Assembly: GCF_933775445.1 (NCBI RefSeq)
Contig: NC_065874.1
Span: 20,220,501-20,284,500, forward strand
Origin: Argentina anserina
Taxonomy: Eukaryota > Streptophyta > Magnoliopsida > Rosales > Rosaceae
Direction of reading: 5' to 3'
DNA: 64,000 bases
The notes beneath the pieces are model-generated. The model saw only the letters and a program-made list of their open reading frames with translations. It searched no databases and was not told the origin of the DNA. The first letter of the stretch is position 1, and each line of letters opens with the position of its first letter. This document shows, piece after piece, positions 1 through 14,522 of the stretch. Made by a program: the position numbers and the translations under genes.

Positions 1-321
1 AAAGCCGTACAGAAAGATACTCATACGAGAATTGAAAAGATACTCAAATTGGAAAAGATACTCAAACGATAGAAAGATACTCAGATTGAAAGAAACACAC
101 GCCCACACTGGGAACACTCTCAAATTCAATAGAAACTCGCATCAGAAAGCCGTACAGAAAGATACTCATACGAGAATTGAAAAGATACTCAAATTGGAAA
201 AGGTACTTAAAGGATAGAAAGATACTCAGTGTGAAAGGAACACACGCCCACACTGGGAACACTCTCAAATTGAAAAGAAACTCGCATCAGAAAGCCGTAC
301 AGAAAGATACTCATACGAGAA

Positions 322-1377
322 TTGAAAAGATACTCAAATTGGAAAAGATACTCAAACGATAGAAAGATACTCAGATTGAAAGGAACACACGCCCACACTG
401 GGAACACTCTCAAATTGAAAAGAAACTCGCATCAGAAAGCCGTACAGAAAGATACTCATACGAGAATTGAAAAGATACTCAAATTGGAAAAGGTACTCAA
501 AGGATAGAAAGATACTCAGTGTGAAAGGAACACACGCCCACACTGGGAAGACTCTCAAATTGAAAAGAAACTCGCATCAGAAAGTCGTACAGAAAGATAC
601 TCATACGAGAATTGAAAAGATTCTCAAATTGGAAAAGGTACTCAAAGGATAGAAAGATACTCAGTGTGAAAGGAACACACGCCCACACTGCGAACATTCT
701 CAAATTGAAAAGAAACTCGCATCAGAAAGCCGTACAGAAAGATACTCATACGAGAATTGAAAAGATACTCAAATTTGAAAAGGTACTAAAAGGATAGAAA
801 AATACTCAGTGTGAAAGGAACACACGCCCACACTGGGAACACTCTCAAATTGAAAAGAAACTCGCATCAGAAAGCCGTACAGAAAGATACTCATACGAGA
901 ATTGAAAAGATACTCAAATTGGAAAAGATACTCAAACGATAGAAAGATACTCAGATTGAAAGGAACACACGCCCACACTGGGAACACTCTCAAATTGAAA
1001 AGAAACTCGCATCAGAAAGCCGTACAGAAAGATACTCATACGAGAATTGAAAAGATACTCAAATTGGAAAAGATACTCAAACGATAGAAAGATACTCAGA
1101 TTGAAAGGAACACACGCCCACACTGGGAACACTCTCAAATTGAAAAGAAACTCGCATCAGAAAGCCGTACAGAAAGATACTCATACGAGAATTGAAAAGA
1201 TACTCAAATTGGAAAAGGTACTCAAAGGATAGAAAGATACTCAGTGTGAAAGGAACACACGCCCACACTGGGAAGACTCTCAAATTGAAAAGAAACTCGC
1301 ATCAGAAAGTCGTACAGAAAGATACTCATACGAGAATTGAAAAGATACTCAAATTGGAAAAGGTACTCAAAGGATAG
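322..1377. repeat. 725-bp (five-unit) duplication inside family A
   Basis: Units from about 322 recur 725 bp downstream, which is 5 x 145. The marker pair GGGAAGACTCT followed by AAAGTCGTACAG, near 548-590, recurs near 1273-1315. The next unit in each copy has the rare CTGCGAACA variant. The copies differ by a few substitutions, for example CATTCT versus CACTCT. This supports duplication of a multi-unit block. Confidence 0.75.
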
Positions 1378-4130
1378 AAAGATACTCAGTGTGAAAGGAA
1401 CACACGCCCACACTGCGAACACTCTCAAATTGAAAAGAAACTCGCATCAGAAAGCCGTACAGAAAGATACTCATACGAGAATTAAAAAGATACTCAAATT
1501 GGAAAAGATACTCAAACGATAGAAAGATACTCAGATTGAAAGAAACACACGCCCACACTGGGAACACTCTCAAATTCAATAGAAACTCGCATCAGTAAGC
1601 CGTACAGAAAGATACTCATACGAGAATTGAAAAGATACTCAAATTGGAAAAGATACTCAAACGATAGAAAGATACTCGGATTGAAAGAAACACACGCCCA
1701 CACTGGGAACACTCTCAAATTCAATAGAAACTCGCATCAGAAAGCCGTACAGAAAGATACTCATACGAGAATTAAAAGATACTCAAATTGGAAAAGATAC
1801 TCAAACGATAGAAAGATACTCAGATTGAAAGAAACACACGCCCACATTGGGAACACTCTCAAATTCAATAGAAACTCGCATCAGTAAGCCGTACAGAAAG
1901 ATACTCATACGAGAATTGAAAAGATACTCAAATTGGAAAAGATACTCAAACGATAGAAAGATACTCGGATTGAAAGAAACACACGCCCACACTGGGAACA
2001 CTCTCAAATTCAATACAAACTCGCATCAGAAAGCCGTACAGAAAGATACTCATACGAGAATTGAAAAGATACTCAAATTTGAAAAGGTACTCAAAGGATA
2101 GAAAGATACTCAGTGTGAAAGGAACACACGCCCACACTGGGAACACTCTCAAATTGAAAAGAAACTCGCATCAGAAAGCCGTACAGAAAGATACTCATAC
2201 GAGAATTAAAAAGATACTCAAATTGGAAAAGATACTCAAACGATAGAAAGATACTCAGATTGAAAGAAACACACCCCCACACTGGGAACACTCTCAAATT
2301 CAATAGAAACTCGCATCAGTAAGCCGTACAGAAAAATACTCATACGAGAATTGAAAAGATACTTAAATTGGAAAAGATACTCAAACGATAGAAAGATACT
2401 CGGATTGAAAGAAACACACGCCCACACTGGGAACACTCTCAAATTCTATACAAACTCGCATCAGAAAGCCGTACAGAAAGATACTCATACGAGAATTGAA
2501 AAGATACTCAAATTTGAAAAGGTACTCAAAGGATAGAAAGATACTCAGTGTGAAAGGAACACACGCCCACACTGGGAACACTCTCAAATTGAAAAGAAAC
2601 TCGCATCAGAAAGCCGTACAAAAAGATACTCATACGAGAATTAAAAAGATACTCAAATTGGAAAAGATACTTAAACGATAGAAAGATACTCAGATTGAAA
2701 GAAACACACGCCCACACTGGGAACACTCTCAAATTCAATAGAAACTCGCATCAGAAAGCCGTACAGAAAGATACTCATACGAGAATTGAAAAGATACTCA
2801 AATTGGAAAAGGTACTAAAAGGATAGAAAGATACTCAGTGTGAAAGGAACACACGCCCACACTGGGAACACTCTCAAATTGAAAAGAAACTCGCATCAGA
2901 AAGCCGTACAGAAAGATACTCATACGAGAATTGAAAAGATACTCAAATTTGAAAAGGTACTAAAAGGATAGAAAGATACTCAGTGTGAAAGGAACACACG
3001 CCCACACTGGGAACACTCTCAAATTGAAAAGAAACTCGCATCAGAAAGCCGTACAGAAAGATACTCATACGAGAATTAAAAAGATACTCAAATTGGAAAA
3101 GATACTCAAACGATAGAAAGATACTCAGATTGAAAGAAACACACGCCCACACTGGGAACACTCTCAAATTCAATAGAAACTCGCATCAGAAAGCCGTACA
3201 GAAAGATACTCATACGAGAATTGAAAAGATACTCAAATTGGAAAAGGTACTCAAAGGATAGAAAGATACTCAGTGTGAAAGGAACACACGCCCACACTGG
3301 GAACACTCTCAAATTGAAAAGAAACTCGCATCAGAAAGCCGTACAGAAAGATACTCATACGAGAATTAAAAAGATACTCAAATTGGAAAAGATACTCAAA
3401 CGATAGAAAGATACTCAGATTGAAAGAAACACACGCCCACACTGGGAACACTCTCAAATTCAATAGAAACTCGCATCAGTAAGCCGTACAGAAAGATACT
3501 CATACGAGAATTGAAAAGATACTCAAATTGGAAAAGATACTCAAACGATAGAAAGATACTCGGATTGAAAGAAACACACGCCCACACTGGGAACACTCTC
3601 AAATTCAATAGAAACTCGCATCAGAAAGCCGTACAGAAAGATACTCATACGAGAATTAAAAGATACTCAAATTGGAAAAGATACTCAAACGATAGAAAGA
3701 TACTCAGATTGAAAGAAACACACGCCCACATTGGGAACACTCTCAAATTCAATAGAAACTCGCATCAGTAAGCCGTACAGAAAGATACTCATACGAGAAT
3801 TGAAAAGATACTCAAATTGGAAAAGATACTCAAACGATAGAAAGATACTCGGATTGAAAGAAACACACGCCCACACTGGGAACACTCTCAAATTCTATAC
3901 AAACTCGCATCAGAAAGCCGTACAGAAAGATACTCATACGAGAATTGAAAAGATACTCAAATTTGAAAAGGTACTCAAAGGATAGAAAGATACTCAGTGT
4001 GAAAGGAACACACGCCCACACTGGGAACACTCTCAAATTGAAAAGAAACTCGCATCAGAAAGCCGTACAGAAAGATACTCATACGAGAATTGAAAAGATA
4101 CTCAAATTGGAAAAGATACTCAAACGATAG
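1337..4130. repeat. 1884-bp segmental duplication in family A
   Basis: A block of about 13 units starting near 1337 recurs 1884 bp downstream, starting near 3221. The offset is 1 bp short of 13 x 145 because both copies carry the same 1-bp deletion (GAATTAAAAGATAC, near 1771 and 3655). Neighbouring markers keep the same offset: CTCGGATTG variants, CACATTGGGAA and CATCAGTAAGCC. The shared deletion shows that it arose before the block was duplicated. Confidence 0.8.
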
Positions 4131-6773
4131 AAAGATACTCAGATTGAAAGAAACACACGCCCACACTGGGAACACTCTCAAATTCTATACAAACTCGCAT
4201 CAGAAAGCCGTACAGAAAGATACTCATACGAGAATTGAAAAGATACTCAAATTTGAAAAGGTACTCAAAGGATAGAAAGATACTCAGTGTGAAAGGAACA
4301 CACGCCCACACTGGGAACACTCTCAAATTGAAAAGAAACTCGCATCAGAAAGCCGTACAGAAAGATACTCAAACGAGAAATAAAAAGATACTCAAATTGG
4401 AAAAGATACTCAAACGATAGAAAGATACTCAGATTGAAAGAAACACACGCCCACACTGGGAACACTCTCAAATTCAATAGAAACTCGCATCAGAAAGCCG
4501 TACAGAAAGATACTCATACGAGAATTGAAAAGATAGTCAAATTGGAAACGGTACTTAAAGGATAGAAAGATACTCAGTGTGAAAGGAACACACGCCCACA
4601 CTGGGAACACTCTCAAATTGAAAAGAAACTCGCATCAGAAAGCCGTACAGAAAGATACTCATACGAGAAATAAAATGATACTCAAATTGGAAAAGATACT
4701 CAAACGATAGAAAGATACTCAGATTGAAAGAAACACACGCCCACACTGGGAACACTCTCAAATTCAATAGAAACTCGCATCAGAAAGCCGTACAGAAAGA
4801 TACTCATACGAGAATTGAAAAGATAGTCAAATTGGAAACGGTACTTAAAGGATAGAAAGATACTCAGTGTGAAAGGAACACACGCCCACACTGGGAACAC
4901 TCTCAAATTCAAAACAAACTCGCATCAGAAAGCCGTACAGAAAGATACTCATACGAGAATTGAAAAGATACTCAAATTGGAAAAGATACTCAAACGATAG
5001 AAAGATACTCAGATTGAAAGAAACACACGCCCACATTGGGAACACTCTCAAATTCAATAGAAACTCGCATCAGAAAGCCGTACAGAAAGATACTCATACG
5101 AGAATTGAAAAGATACTCAAATTGGAAAAGGTACTCAAAGGATAGAAAGATACTCAGTGTGAAAGGAACACACGCCCACACTGGGAACACTCTCAAATTG
5201 AAAAGAAACTCGCATCAGAAAGCCGTACAGAAAGATACTCATACGAGAATTAAAAAGATACTCAAATTGGAAAAGATACTCAAACGATAGAAAGATACTC
5301 AGATTGAAAGAAACACACGCCCACACTGGGAACACTCTCAAATTCAATAGAAACTCGCATCAGTAAGCCGTACAGAAAGATACTCATACGAGAATTGAAA
5401 AGATACTCAAATTGGAAAAGATACTCAAACGATAGAAAGATACTCGGATTGAAAGAAACACACGCTCACACTGGGAACACTCTCAAATTCAATAGAAACT
5501 CGCATCAGAAAGCCGTACAGAAAGATACTCATACGAGAATTGAAAAGATACTCAAATTGGAAAAGATACTCAAACGATAGAAAGATACTCAGATTGAAAG
5601 AAACACACGCCCACATTGGGAACACTCTCAAATTGAAAAGAAACTCGCATCAGAAAGCCGTACAGAAAGATACTCATACGAGAATTAAAAAGATACTCAA
5701 ATTGGAAAAGATACTCAAACGATAGAAAGATACTCGGATTGAAAGAAACACACGCCCACACTGGGAACACTCTCAAATTCTATACAAACTCGCATCAGAA
5801 AGCCGTACAGAAAGATACTCATACGAGAATTGAAAAGATACTCAAATTTGAAAAGGTACTCAAAGGATAGAAAGATACTCAGTGTGAAAGGAACACACGC
5901 CCACACTGGGAACACTCTCAAATTGAAAAGAAACTCGCATAAGAAGCCTTACAGAAAGATACTCAAACGAGAAATGAAAACATACACAATTGGAATAGTA
6001 AAGATACGCAAACGATGTAAAGATACACAATTGGAATAGTAAAGATACGCAAACGATGTAAAGATACTCAGTTTGAAAGAAACACACTCCCACACTTGCA
6101 AAACTCTCAAATTCAATAGAAACTCGCATCAGAAAGCCTTACAGAAAGATATTCAAACGAGAAATGAAAAGATACACAATTAGAAAAGTAAAGATACGCA
6201 AACGATGTAAAGATACTCAGTTTGAAAGAAACACACTCACACACTTGCAAAACTCTCAAATTTAATAGAAACTCGCATCAGAAGCCTTACAGAAAGATAC
6301 TCAAACGAGAAATGAAAAGATACACAATTGGAATAGTAAAGATACGCAAACGATGTAAAGATACTCAGTTTGAAAGAAACACACTCCCACACTTGCAAAA
6401 CTCTCAAATTCAATAGAAACTCGCATCCGAAAGCGTAACAGAAAGATACTCAAACGAGAAATGTAAAGATACACAATTGGAATGGTAAAGATACGCAAAC
6501 GATGTAAAGATACACAATTGGAATAGTAAAGATACGCAAACGATGTAAAGATACTCAGTTTGAATGAAACACACTCCCACACTTGCAAAACTCTCAAATT
6601 CAATAGAAACTCGCATCAGAAGCCTTACAGAAAGATACTCAAACGAGAAAGGAAAAGATACACAATTGGAATAGTAAAGATACGCAAACGATGTAAAGAT
6701 ACTCAGTTTGAAAGAAACTCACTCCCACACTTGCAAAACTCTCAAATTCAATAGAAACTCGCATCCGAAAGCC

Positions 6774-9169
6774 TTACAGAAAGATACTCAAACGAGAAAT
6801 GAAAAGATACACAATTGGAATAGTAAAGATACGCAAACGATGTAAAGATACACAATTGGAATAGTAAAGATATGCAAACGATGTAAAGATACACAATTGG
6901 AATAGTAAAGATACGCAAACGATGTAAAGATACTCAGTTTGAAAGAAACACACTCCCACACTTGCAAAACTCTCAAATTCAATAGAAACTCGCATCCGAA
7001 AGCCTTACAGAAAGATACTCAAACGAGAAATGAAAAGATACACAATTGGAATGGTAAAGATACGCAAACGATGTAAAGATACACAATTGGAATAGTAAAG
7101 ATACGCAAACGATGTAAAGATACTCAGTTTGAATGAAACACACTCCCACACTTGCAAAACTCTCAAATACAATAGAAACTCGCATCAGAAACCTTACAGA
7201 AAGATACTCAAACGAGAAATGAAAAGATACACAATTGGAATAGTAAAGATACGCAAACGATGTAAAGATACACAATTAGAAAAGTAAAGATACGCAAACG
7301 ATGTAAAGATACTCAGTTTGAAAGAAACACACTCACACACTTGCAAAACTCTCAAATTCAATAGAAACTCGCATCAGAAGCCTTACAGAAAGATACACAA
7401 ACGAGAAATGAAAAGATACACAATTGGAATAGTAAAGATACGCAAACGATGTAAAGATACACAATTGGAATAGTAAAGATACGCAAACGATGTAAAGATA
7501 CTCAGTTTGAAAGAAACACACTCCCACACTTGCAAAACACTCAAATTCAATAGAAACTCGCATGAGAAGCCTTACAGAAAGATACTCAAACGAGAAAGGA
7601 AAAGATACACAATTGGAATAGTAAAGATACGCAAACGATGTAAAGATACTCAGTTTGAAAGAAACTCACTCCCACACTTGCAAAACTCTCAAATTCAATA
7701 GAAACTCGCATCCGAAAGCCTTACAGAAAGATACTCAAACGATAAATGAAAAGATACACAATTGGAATAGTAAAGATACGCAAACGATGTAAAGATACAC
7801 AATTGGAATAGTAAAGATATGCAAACGATGTAAAGATACACAATTGGAATAGTAAAGATACGCAAACGATGTAAAGATACTCAGTTTGAAAGAAACACAC
7901 TCCCACACTTGCAAAACTCTCAAATTCAATAGAAACTCGCATCCGAAAGCCTTACAGAAAGATACTCAAACGAGAAATGAAAAGATACACAATTGGAATG
8001 GTAAAGATACGCAAACGATGTAAAGATACACAATTGGAATAGTAAAGATACGCAAACGATGTAAAGATACTCAGTTTGAATGAAACACACTCCCACACTT
8101 GCAAAACTCTCAAATACAATAGAAACTCGCATCAGAAGCCTTACAGAAAGATACTCAAACGAGAAATGAAAAGATACACAATTGGAATAGTAAAGATACG
8201 CAAACGATGTAAAGATACACAATTAGAAAAGTAAAGATACGCAAACGATGTAAAGATACTCAGTTTGAAAGAAACACACTCACACACTTGCAAAACTCTC
8301 AAATTCAATAGAAACTCGCATCAGAAGCCTTACAGAAAGATACACAAACGAGAAATGAAAATATACACAATTGGAATAGTAAAGATACGCAAACGATGTA
8401 AAGATACACAATTGGAATAGTAAAGATACGCAAACGATGTAAAGATACTCAGTTTGAAAGAAACACACTCCCACACTTGCAAAACACTCAAATTCAATAG
8501 AAACTCGCATGAGAAGCCTTACAGAAAGATACTCAAACGAGAAAGGAAAAGATACACAATTGGAATAGTAAAGATACGCAAACGATGTAAAGATACTCAG
8601 TTTGAAAGAAACTCACTCCCACACTTGCAAAACTCTCAAATTCAATAGAAACTCGCATCCGAAAGCCTTACAGAAAGATACTCAAACGAGAAATGAAAAG
8701 ATACACAATTGGAATAGTAAAGATACGCAAACGATGTAAAGATACACAATTGGAATAGTAAAGATATGCAAACGATGTAAAGATACACAATTGGAATAGT
8801 AAAGATACGCAAACGATGTAAAGATACTCAGTTTGAAAGAAACACACTCCCACACTTGCAAAACTCTCAAATTCAATAGAAACTCGCATCCGAAAGCCTT
8901 ACAGAAAGATACTCAAACGAGAAATGAAAAGATACACAATTGGAATGGTAAAGATACGCAAACGATGTAAAGATACACAATTGGAATAGTAAAGATACGC
9001 AAACGATGTAAAGATACTCAGTTTGAATGAAACACACTCCCACACTTGCAAAACTCTCAAATACAATAGAAACTCGCATCAGAAGCCTTACAGAAAGATA
9101 CTCAAACGAGAAATGAAAAGATACACAATTGGAATAGTAAAGATACGCAAACGATGTAAAGATACACAA
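6774..9169. repeat. 947-bp higher-order unit, two to three tandem copies
   Basis: The same ordered set of monomer variants starts near 6774, 7721 and 8668, with spacing 947 bp. Each set includes a three-module monomer carrying the AAAGATATGCAAACG variant, then a two-module unit with GGAATGGTAAAG, then the ACAATTAGAAAAGTAAAG variant. The segment with GATACACAAACGAG follows the first two copies only. Parts of the block recur again near 9764 (offset 1096) and 12390-13516 (offset 4110). Confidence 0.8.
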
Positions 9170-12100
9170 TTAGAAAAGTAAAGATACGCAAACGATGTAA
9201 AGATACTCAGTTTGAAAGAAACACACTCACACACTTGCAAAACTCTCAAATTCAATAGAAACTCGCATCAGAAGCCTTACAGAAAGATACTCAAACGAGA
9301 AATGAAAAGATACACAATTGGAATAGTAAAGATACGCAAACGATGTAAAGATACTCAGTTTGAAAGAAACACACTCCCACACTTGCAAAACTCTCAAATT
9401 CAATAGAAACTCGCATCCGAAAGCGTAACAGAAAGATACTCAAACGAGAAATGTAAAGATACACAATTGGAATGGTAAAGATACGCAAACGATGTAAAGA
9501 TACACAATTGGAATAGTAAAGATACGCAAACGATGTAAAGATACTCAGTTTGAATGAAACACACTCCCACACTTGCAAAACTCTCAAATTCAATAGAAAC
9601 TCGCATCAGAAGCCTTACAGAAAGATACTCAAACGAGAAAGGAAAAGATACACAATTGGAATAGTAAAGATACGCAAACGATGTAAAGATACTCAGTTTG
9701 AAAGAAACTCACTCCCACACTTGCAAAACTCTCAAATTCAATAGAAACTCGCATCCGAAAGCCTTACAGAAAGATACTCAAACGAGAAATGAAAAGATAC
9801 ACAATTGGAATAGTAAAGATACGCAAACGATGTAAAGATACACAATTGGAATAGTAAAGATATGCAAACGATGTAAAGATACACAATTGGAATAGTAAAG
9901 ATACGCAAACGATGTAAAGATACTCAGTTTGAAAGAAACACACTCCCACACTTGCAAAACTCTCAAATTCAATAGAAACTCGCATCCGAAAGCCTTACAG
10001 AAAGATACTCAAACGAGAAATGAAAAGATACACAATTGGAATGGTAAAGATACGCAAACGATGTAAAGATACACAATTGGAATGGTAAAGATACGCAAAC
10101 GATGTAAAGATACTCAGTTTGAATGAAACACACTCCCACACTTGCAAAACTCTCAAATACAATAGAAACTCGCATCAGAAGCCTTACAGAAAGATACTCA
10201 AACGAGAAATGAAAAGATACACAATTGGAATAGTAAAGATACGCAAACGATGTAAAGATACACAATTAGAAAAGTAAAGATACGCAAACGATGTAAAGAT
10301 ACTCAGTTTGAAAGAAACACACTCACACACTTGCAAAACTCTCAAATTCAATAGAAACTCGCATCAGAAGCCTTACAGAAAGATACTCAAACGAGAAATG
10401 AAAAGATACACAATTGGAATAGTAAAGATACGCAAACGATGTAAAGATACTCAGTTTGAAAGAAACACACTCCCACACTTGCAGAACTCTCAAATTCAAT
10501 AGAAACTCGCATCCGAAAGCGTAACAGAAAGATACTCAAACGAGAAATGAAAAGATACACAATTGGAATGGTAAAGATACGCAAACGATGTAAAGATACA
10601 CAATTGGAATAGTAAAGATACGCAAACGATGTAAAGATACTCAGTTTGAATGAAACACACTCCCACACTTGCAAAACTCTCAAATACAATAGAAACTCGC
10701 ATCTGAAGCCTTACAGAAAGATACTCAAACGAGAAATGAAAAGATACACAATTGGAATAGTAAAGATACGCAAACGATGTAAAGATACACAATTGGAATA
10801 GTAAAGATACGCAAACGATGTAAAGATACTCAGTTTGAAAGAAACACACTCCCACACTTGCAAAACTCTCAAATACAATAGAAACTCGCATCAGAAGCCT
10901 TACAGAAAGATACTCAAACGAGAAATGAAAAGATACACAATTGGAATGGTAAAGATATGCAAACGATGTAAAGATACACAATTGGAATAGTAAAGATACG
11001 CAAACGATGTAAAGATACTCAGTTTGAATGAAACACACTCCCACACTTGCAAAACTCTCAAATACAATAGAAACTCGCATCAGAAGCCTTACAGAAAGAT
11101 ACTCAAACGAGAAATGAAAAGATACACAATTGGAATAGTAAAGATACGCAAACGATGTAAAGATACTCAGTTTGAAAGAAACTCACTCCCACACTTGCAA
11201 AACTCTCAAATTCAATAGAAACTCGCATCCGAAAGCCTTACAGAAAGATACTCAAACGAGAAATGAAAAGATACACAATTGGAATAGTAAAGATACGCAA
11301 ACGATGTAAAGATACATAATTGGAATAGTAAAGATACGCAAACGATGTAAAGATACTCAGTTTGAAAGAAACACACTCCCACACTTGTAAAACACTCAAA
11401 TTCAATAGAAACTCGCATCAGAAGCCTTACAGAAAGATACTCAAACGAGAAATGAAAAGATACACAATTGGAATAGTAAAGATACGCAAACGATGTAAAG
11501 ATACTCAGTTTGAAAGAAACACACTCCCACACATGCAAAACTCTCAAATTCAATAGAAACTCGCATCCGAAAGCCTTACAGAAAGATACTCAAACGAGAA
11601 ATGAAAAGATACACAATTGGAATGGTAAAGATACGCAAACGATGTAAAGATACACAATTGGAATAGTAAAGATACGCACACGATGTAAAGATACTCAGTT
11701 TGAAAGAAACACACTCCCACACTTGCAAAACTCTCAAATACAATAGAAACTCGCATCAGAAGCCTTACAGAAAGATACTCAAACGAGAAATGAAAAGATA
11801 CACAATTGGAATAGTAAAGATACGCAAACGATGTAAAGATACTCAGTTTGAAAGAAACACACTCCCACACTTGCAAAACTCACAAATTCAATAGAAACTC
11901 GCATCAGAAGCCTTACAGAAAGATACTCAAACGAGAAATGAAAAGATACACAATTGGAATAGTAAAGATACGCAAACGATGTAAAGATACTCAGTTTGAA
12001 AGAAACACACTCCCACACTTGCAAAACTCTCAAATTCAATAGAAACTCGCATCAGAAAGCCTTACAGAAAGATACTCAAACGAGAAATGAAAAGATACAC

Positions 12101-14522
12101 AATTGGAATGGTAAAGATACGCAAACGATGTAAAGATACACAATTGGAATAGTAAAGATACGCAAACGATGTAAAGATACTCAGTTTGAATGAAACACAC
12201 TCCCACACTTGCAAAACTCTCAAATACAATAGAAACTCGCATCAGAAGCCTTACAGAAAGATACTCAAACGAGAAATGAAAAGATACACAATTGGAATAG
12301 TAAAGATACGCAAACGATGTAAAGATACACAATTAGAAAAGTAAAGATACGCAAACGATGTAAAGATACTCAGTTTGAAAGAAACACACTCACACACTTG
12401 CAAAACTCTCAAATTCAATAGAAACTCGCATCAGAAGCCTTACAGAAAGATACACAAACGAGAAATGAAAAGATACACAATTGGAATAGTAAAGATACGC
12501 AAACGATGTAAAGATACACAATTGGAATAGTAAAGATACGCAAACGATGTAAAGATACTCAGTTTGAAAGAAACACACTCCCACACTTGCAAAACACTCA
12601 AATTCAATAGAAACTCGCATCAGAAGCCTTACAGAAAGATACTCAAACGAGAAAGGAAAAGATACACAATTGGAATAGTAAAGATACGCAAACGATGTAA
12701 AGATACTCAGTTTGAAAGAAACTCACTCCCACACTTGCAAAACTCTCAAATTCAATAGAAACTCGCATCCGAAAGCCTTACAGAAAGATACTCAAACGAG
12801 AAATGAAAAGATACACAATTGGAATAGTAAAGATACGCAAACGATGTAAAGATACACAATTGGAATAGTAAAGATATGCAAACGATGTAAAGATACACAA
12901 TTGGAATAGTAAAGATACGCAAACGATGTAAAGATACTCAGTTTGAAAGAAACACACTCCCACACTTGCAAAACTCTCAAATTCAATAGAAACTCGCATC
13001 CGAAAGCCTTACAGAAAGATACTCAAACGAGAAATGAAAAGATACACAATTGGAATGGTAAAGATACGCAAACGATGTAAAGATACACAATTGGAATAGT
13101 AAAGATACGCAAACGATGTAAAGATACTCAGTTTGAATGAAACACACTCCCACACTTGCAAAACTCTCAAATACAATAGAAACTCGCATCAGAAGCCTTA
13201 CAGAAAGATACTCAAACGAGAAATGAAAAGATACACAATTGGAATAGTAAAGATACGCAAACGATGTAAAGATACACAATTAGAAAAGTAAAGATACGCA
13301 AACGATGTAAAGATACTCAGTTTGAAAGAAACACACTCACACACTTGCAAAACTCTCAAATTCAATAGAAACTCGCATCAGAAGCCTTACAGAAAGATAC
13401 TCAAACGAGAAATGAAAAGATACACAATTGGAATAGTAAAGATACGCAAACGATGTAAAGATACTCAGTTTGAAAGAAACACACTCCCACACTTGCAAAA
13501 CTCTCAAATTCAATAGAAACTCGCATCCGAAAGCCTTACAGAAAGATACTCAAACGAGAAATGAAAAGATACACAATTGGAATGGTAAAGATACGCAAAC
13601 GATGTAAAGATACACAATTGGAATAGTAAAGATACGCAAACGATGTAAAGATACTCAGTTTGAAAGAAACACACTCCCACACTTGCAAAACTCTCAAATA
13701 CAATAGAAACTCGCATCAGAAGCCTTACAGAAAGATACTCAAACGAGAAATGAAAAGATACACAATTGGAATAGTAAAGATACGCAAACGATGTAAAGAT
13801 ACTCAGTTTGAAAGAAACACACTCCCACACTTGCAAAACTCACAAATTCAATAGAAACTCGCATCAGAAGCCTTACAGAAAGATACTCAAACGAGAAATG
13901 AAAAGATACACAATTGGAATAGTAAAGATACGCAAACGATGTAAAGATACTCAGTTTGAAAGAAACACACTCCCACACTTGCAAAACTCTCAAATTCAAT
14001 AGAAACTCGCATCCGAAAGCCTTACAGAAAGATACTCAAACGAGAAATGAAAAGATACACAATTGGAATGGTAAAGATACGCAAACGATGTAAAGATACA
14101 CAATTGGAATAGTAAAGATACGCAAACGATGTAAAGATACTCAGTTTGAATGAAACACACTCCCACACTTGCAAAACTCTCAAATACAATAGAAACTCGC
14201 ATCAGAAGCCTTACAGAAAGATACTCAAACGAGAAATGAAAAGATACACAATTGGAATAGTAAAGATACGCAAACGATGTAAAGATACACAATTAGAAAA
14301 GTAAAGATACGCAAACGATGTAAAGATACTCAGTTTGAAAGAAACACACTCACACACTTGCAAAACTCTCAAATTCAATAGAAACTCGCATCAGAAGCCT
14401 TACAGAAAGATACTCAAACGAGAAATGAAAAGATACACAATTGGAATAGTAAAGATACGCAAACGATGTAAAGATACTCAGTTTGAAAGAAACACACTCC
14501 CACACTTGCAGAACTCTCAAAT

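Larger units (their letters stand above)
1..5940. repeat. Satellite family A, 145-bp tandem array (about 41 units)
   Basis: Head-to-tail units repeat with a 145-bp period; the same start (AAAGCCGTACAG) is seen at 1, 146, 291 and onwards. Each unit holds four copies of GATACTCA, at unit positions 16, 39, 57 and 76, followed by a conserved block with ACACACGCCCACACTGGGAA and ending AAACTCGCATCAG. Two main variants are interleaved. One has AAAGATACTCAAACGATAG then CAGATTGAAAG. The other has AAAGGTACTCAAAGGATAG then CAGTGTGAAAGG. Unit ends also vary (CAATAG, GAAAAG, CTATAC). Length is very stable, apart from a 1-bp deletion unit near 1771 and its copy near 3655. No gene is present. The short plus and minus frames repeat with the monomer and are not supported as coding. 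The array extends beyond the left window edge. The satellite family is not one I recognise. Confidence 0.95.

Noticed and set aside
1..5940. Plus-strand Lys-rich 61-codon frames repeated every 145 bp
   Set aside because: They are a by-product of the A-rich monomer; each ends in every unit and no family is recognisable.
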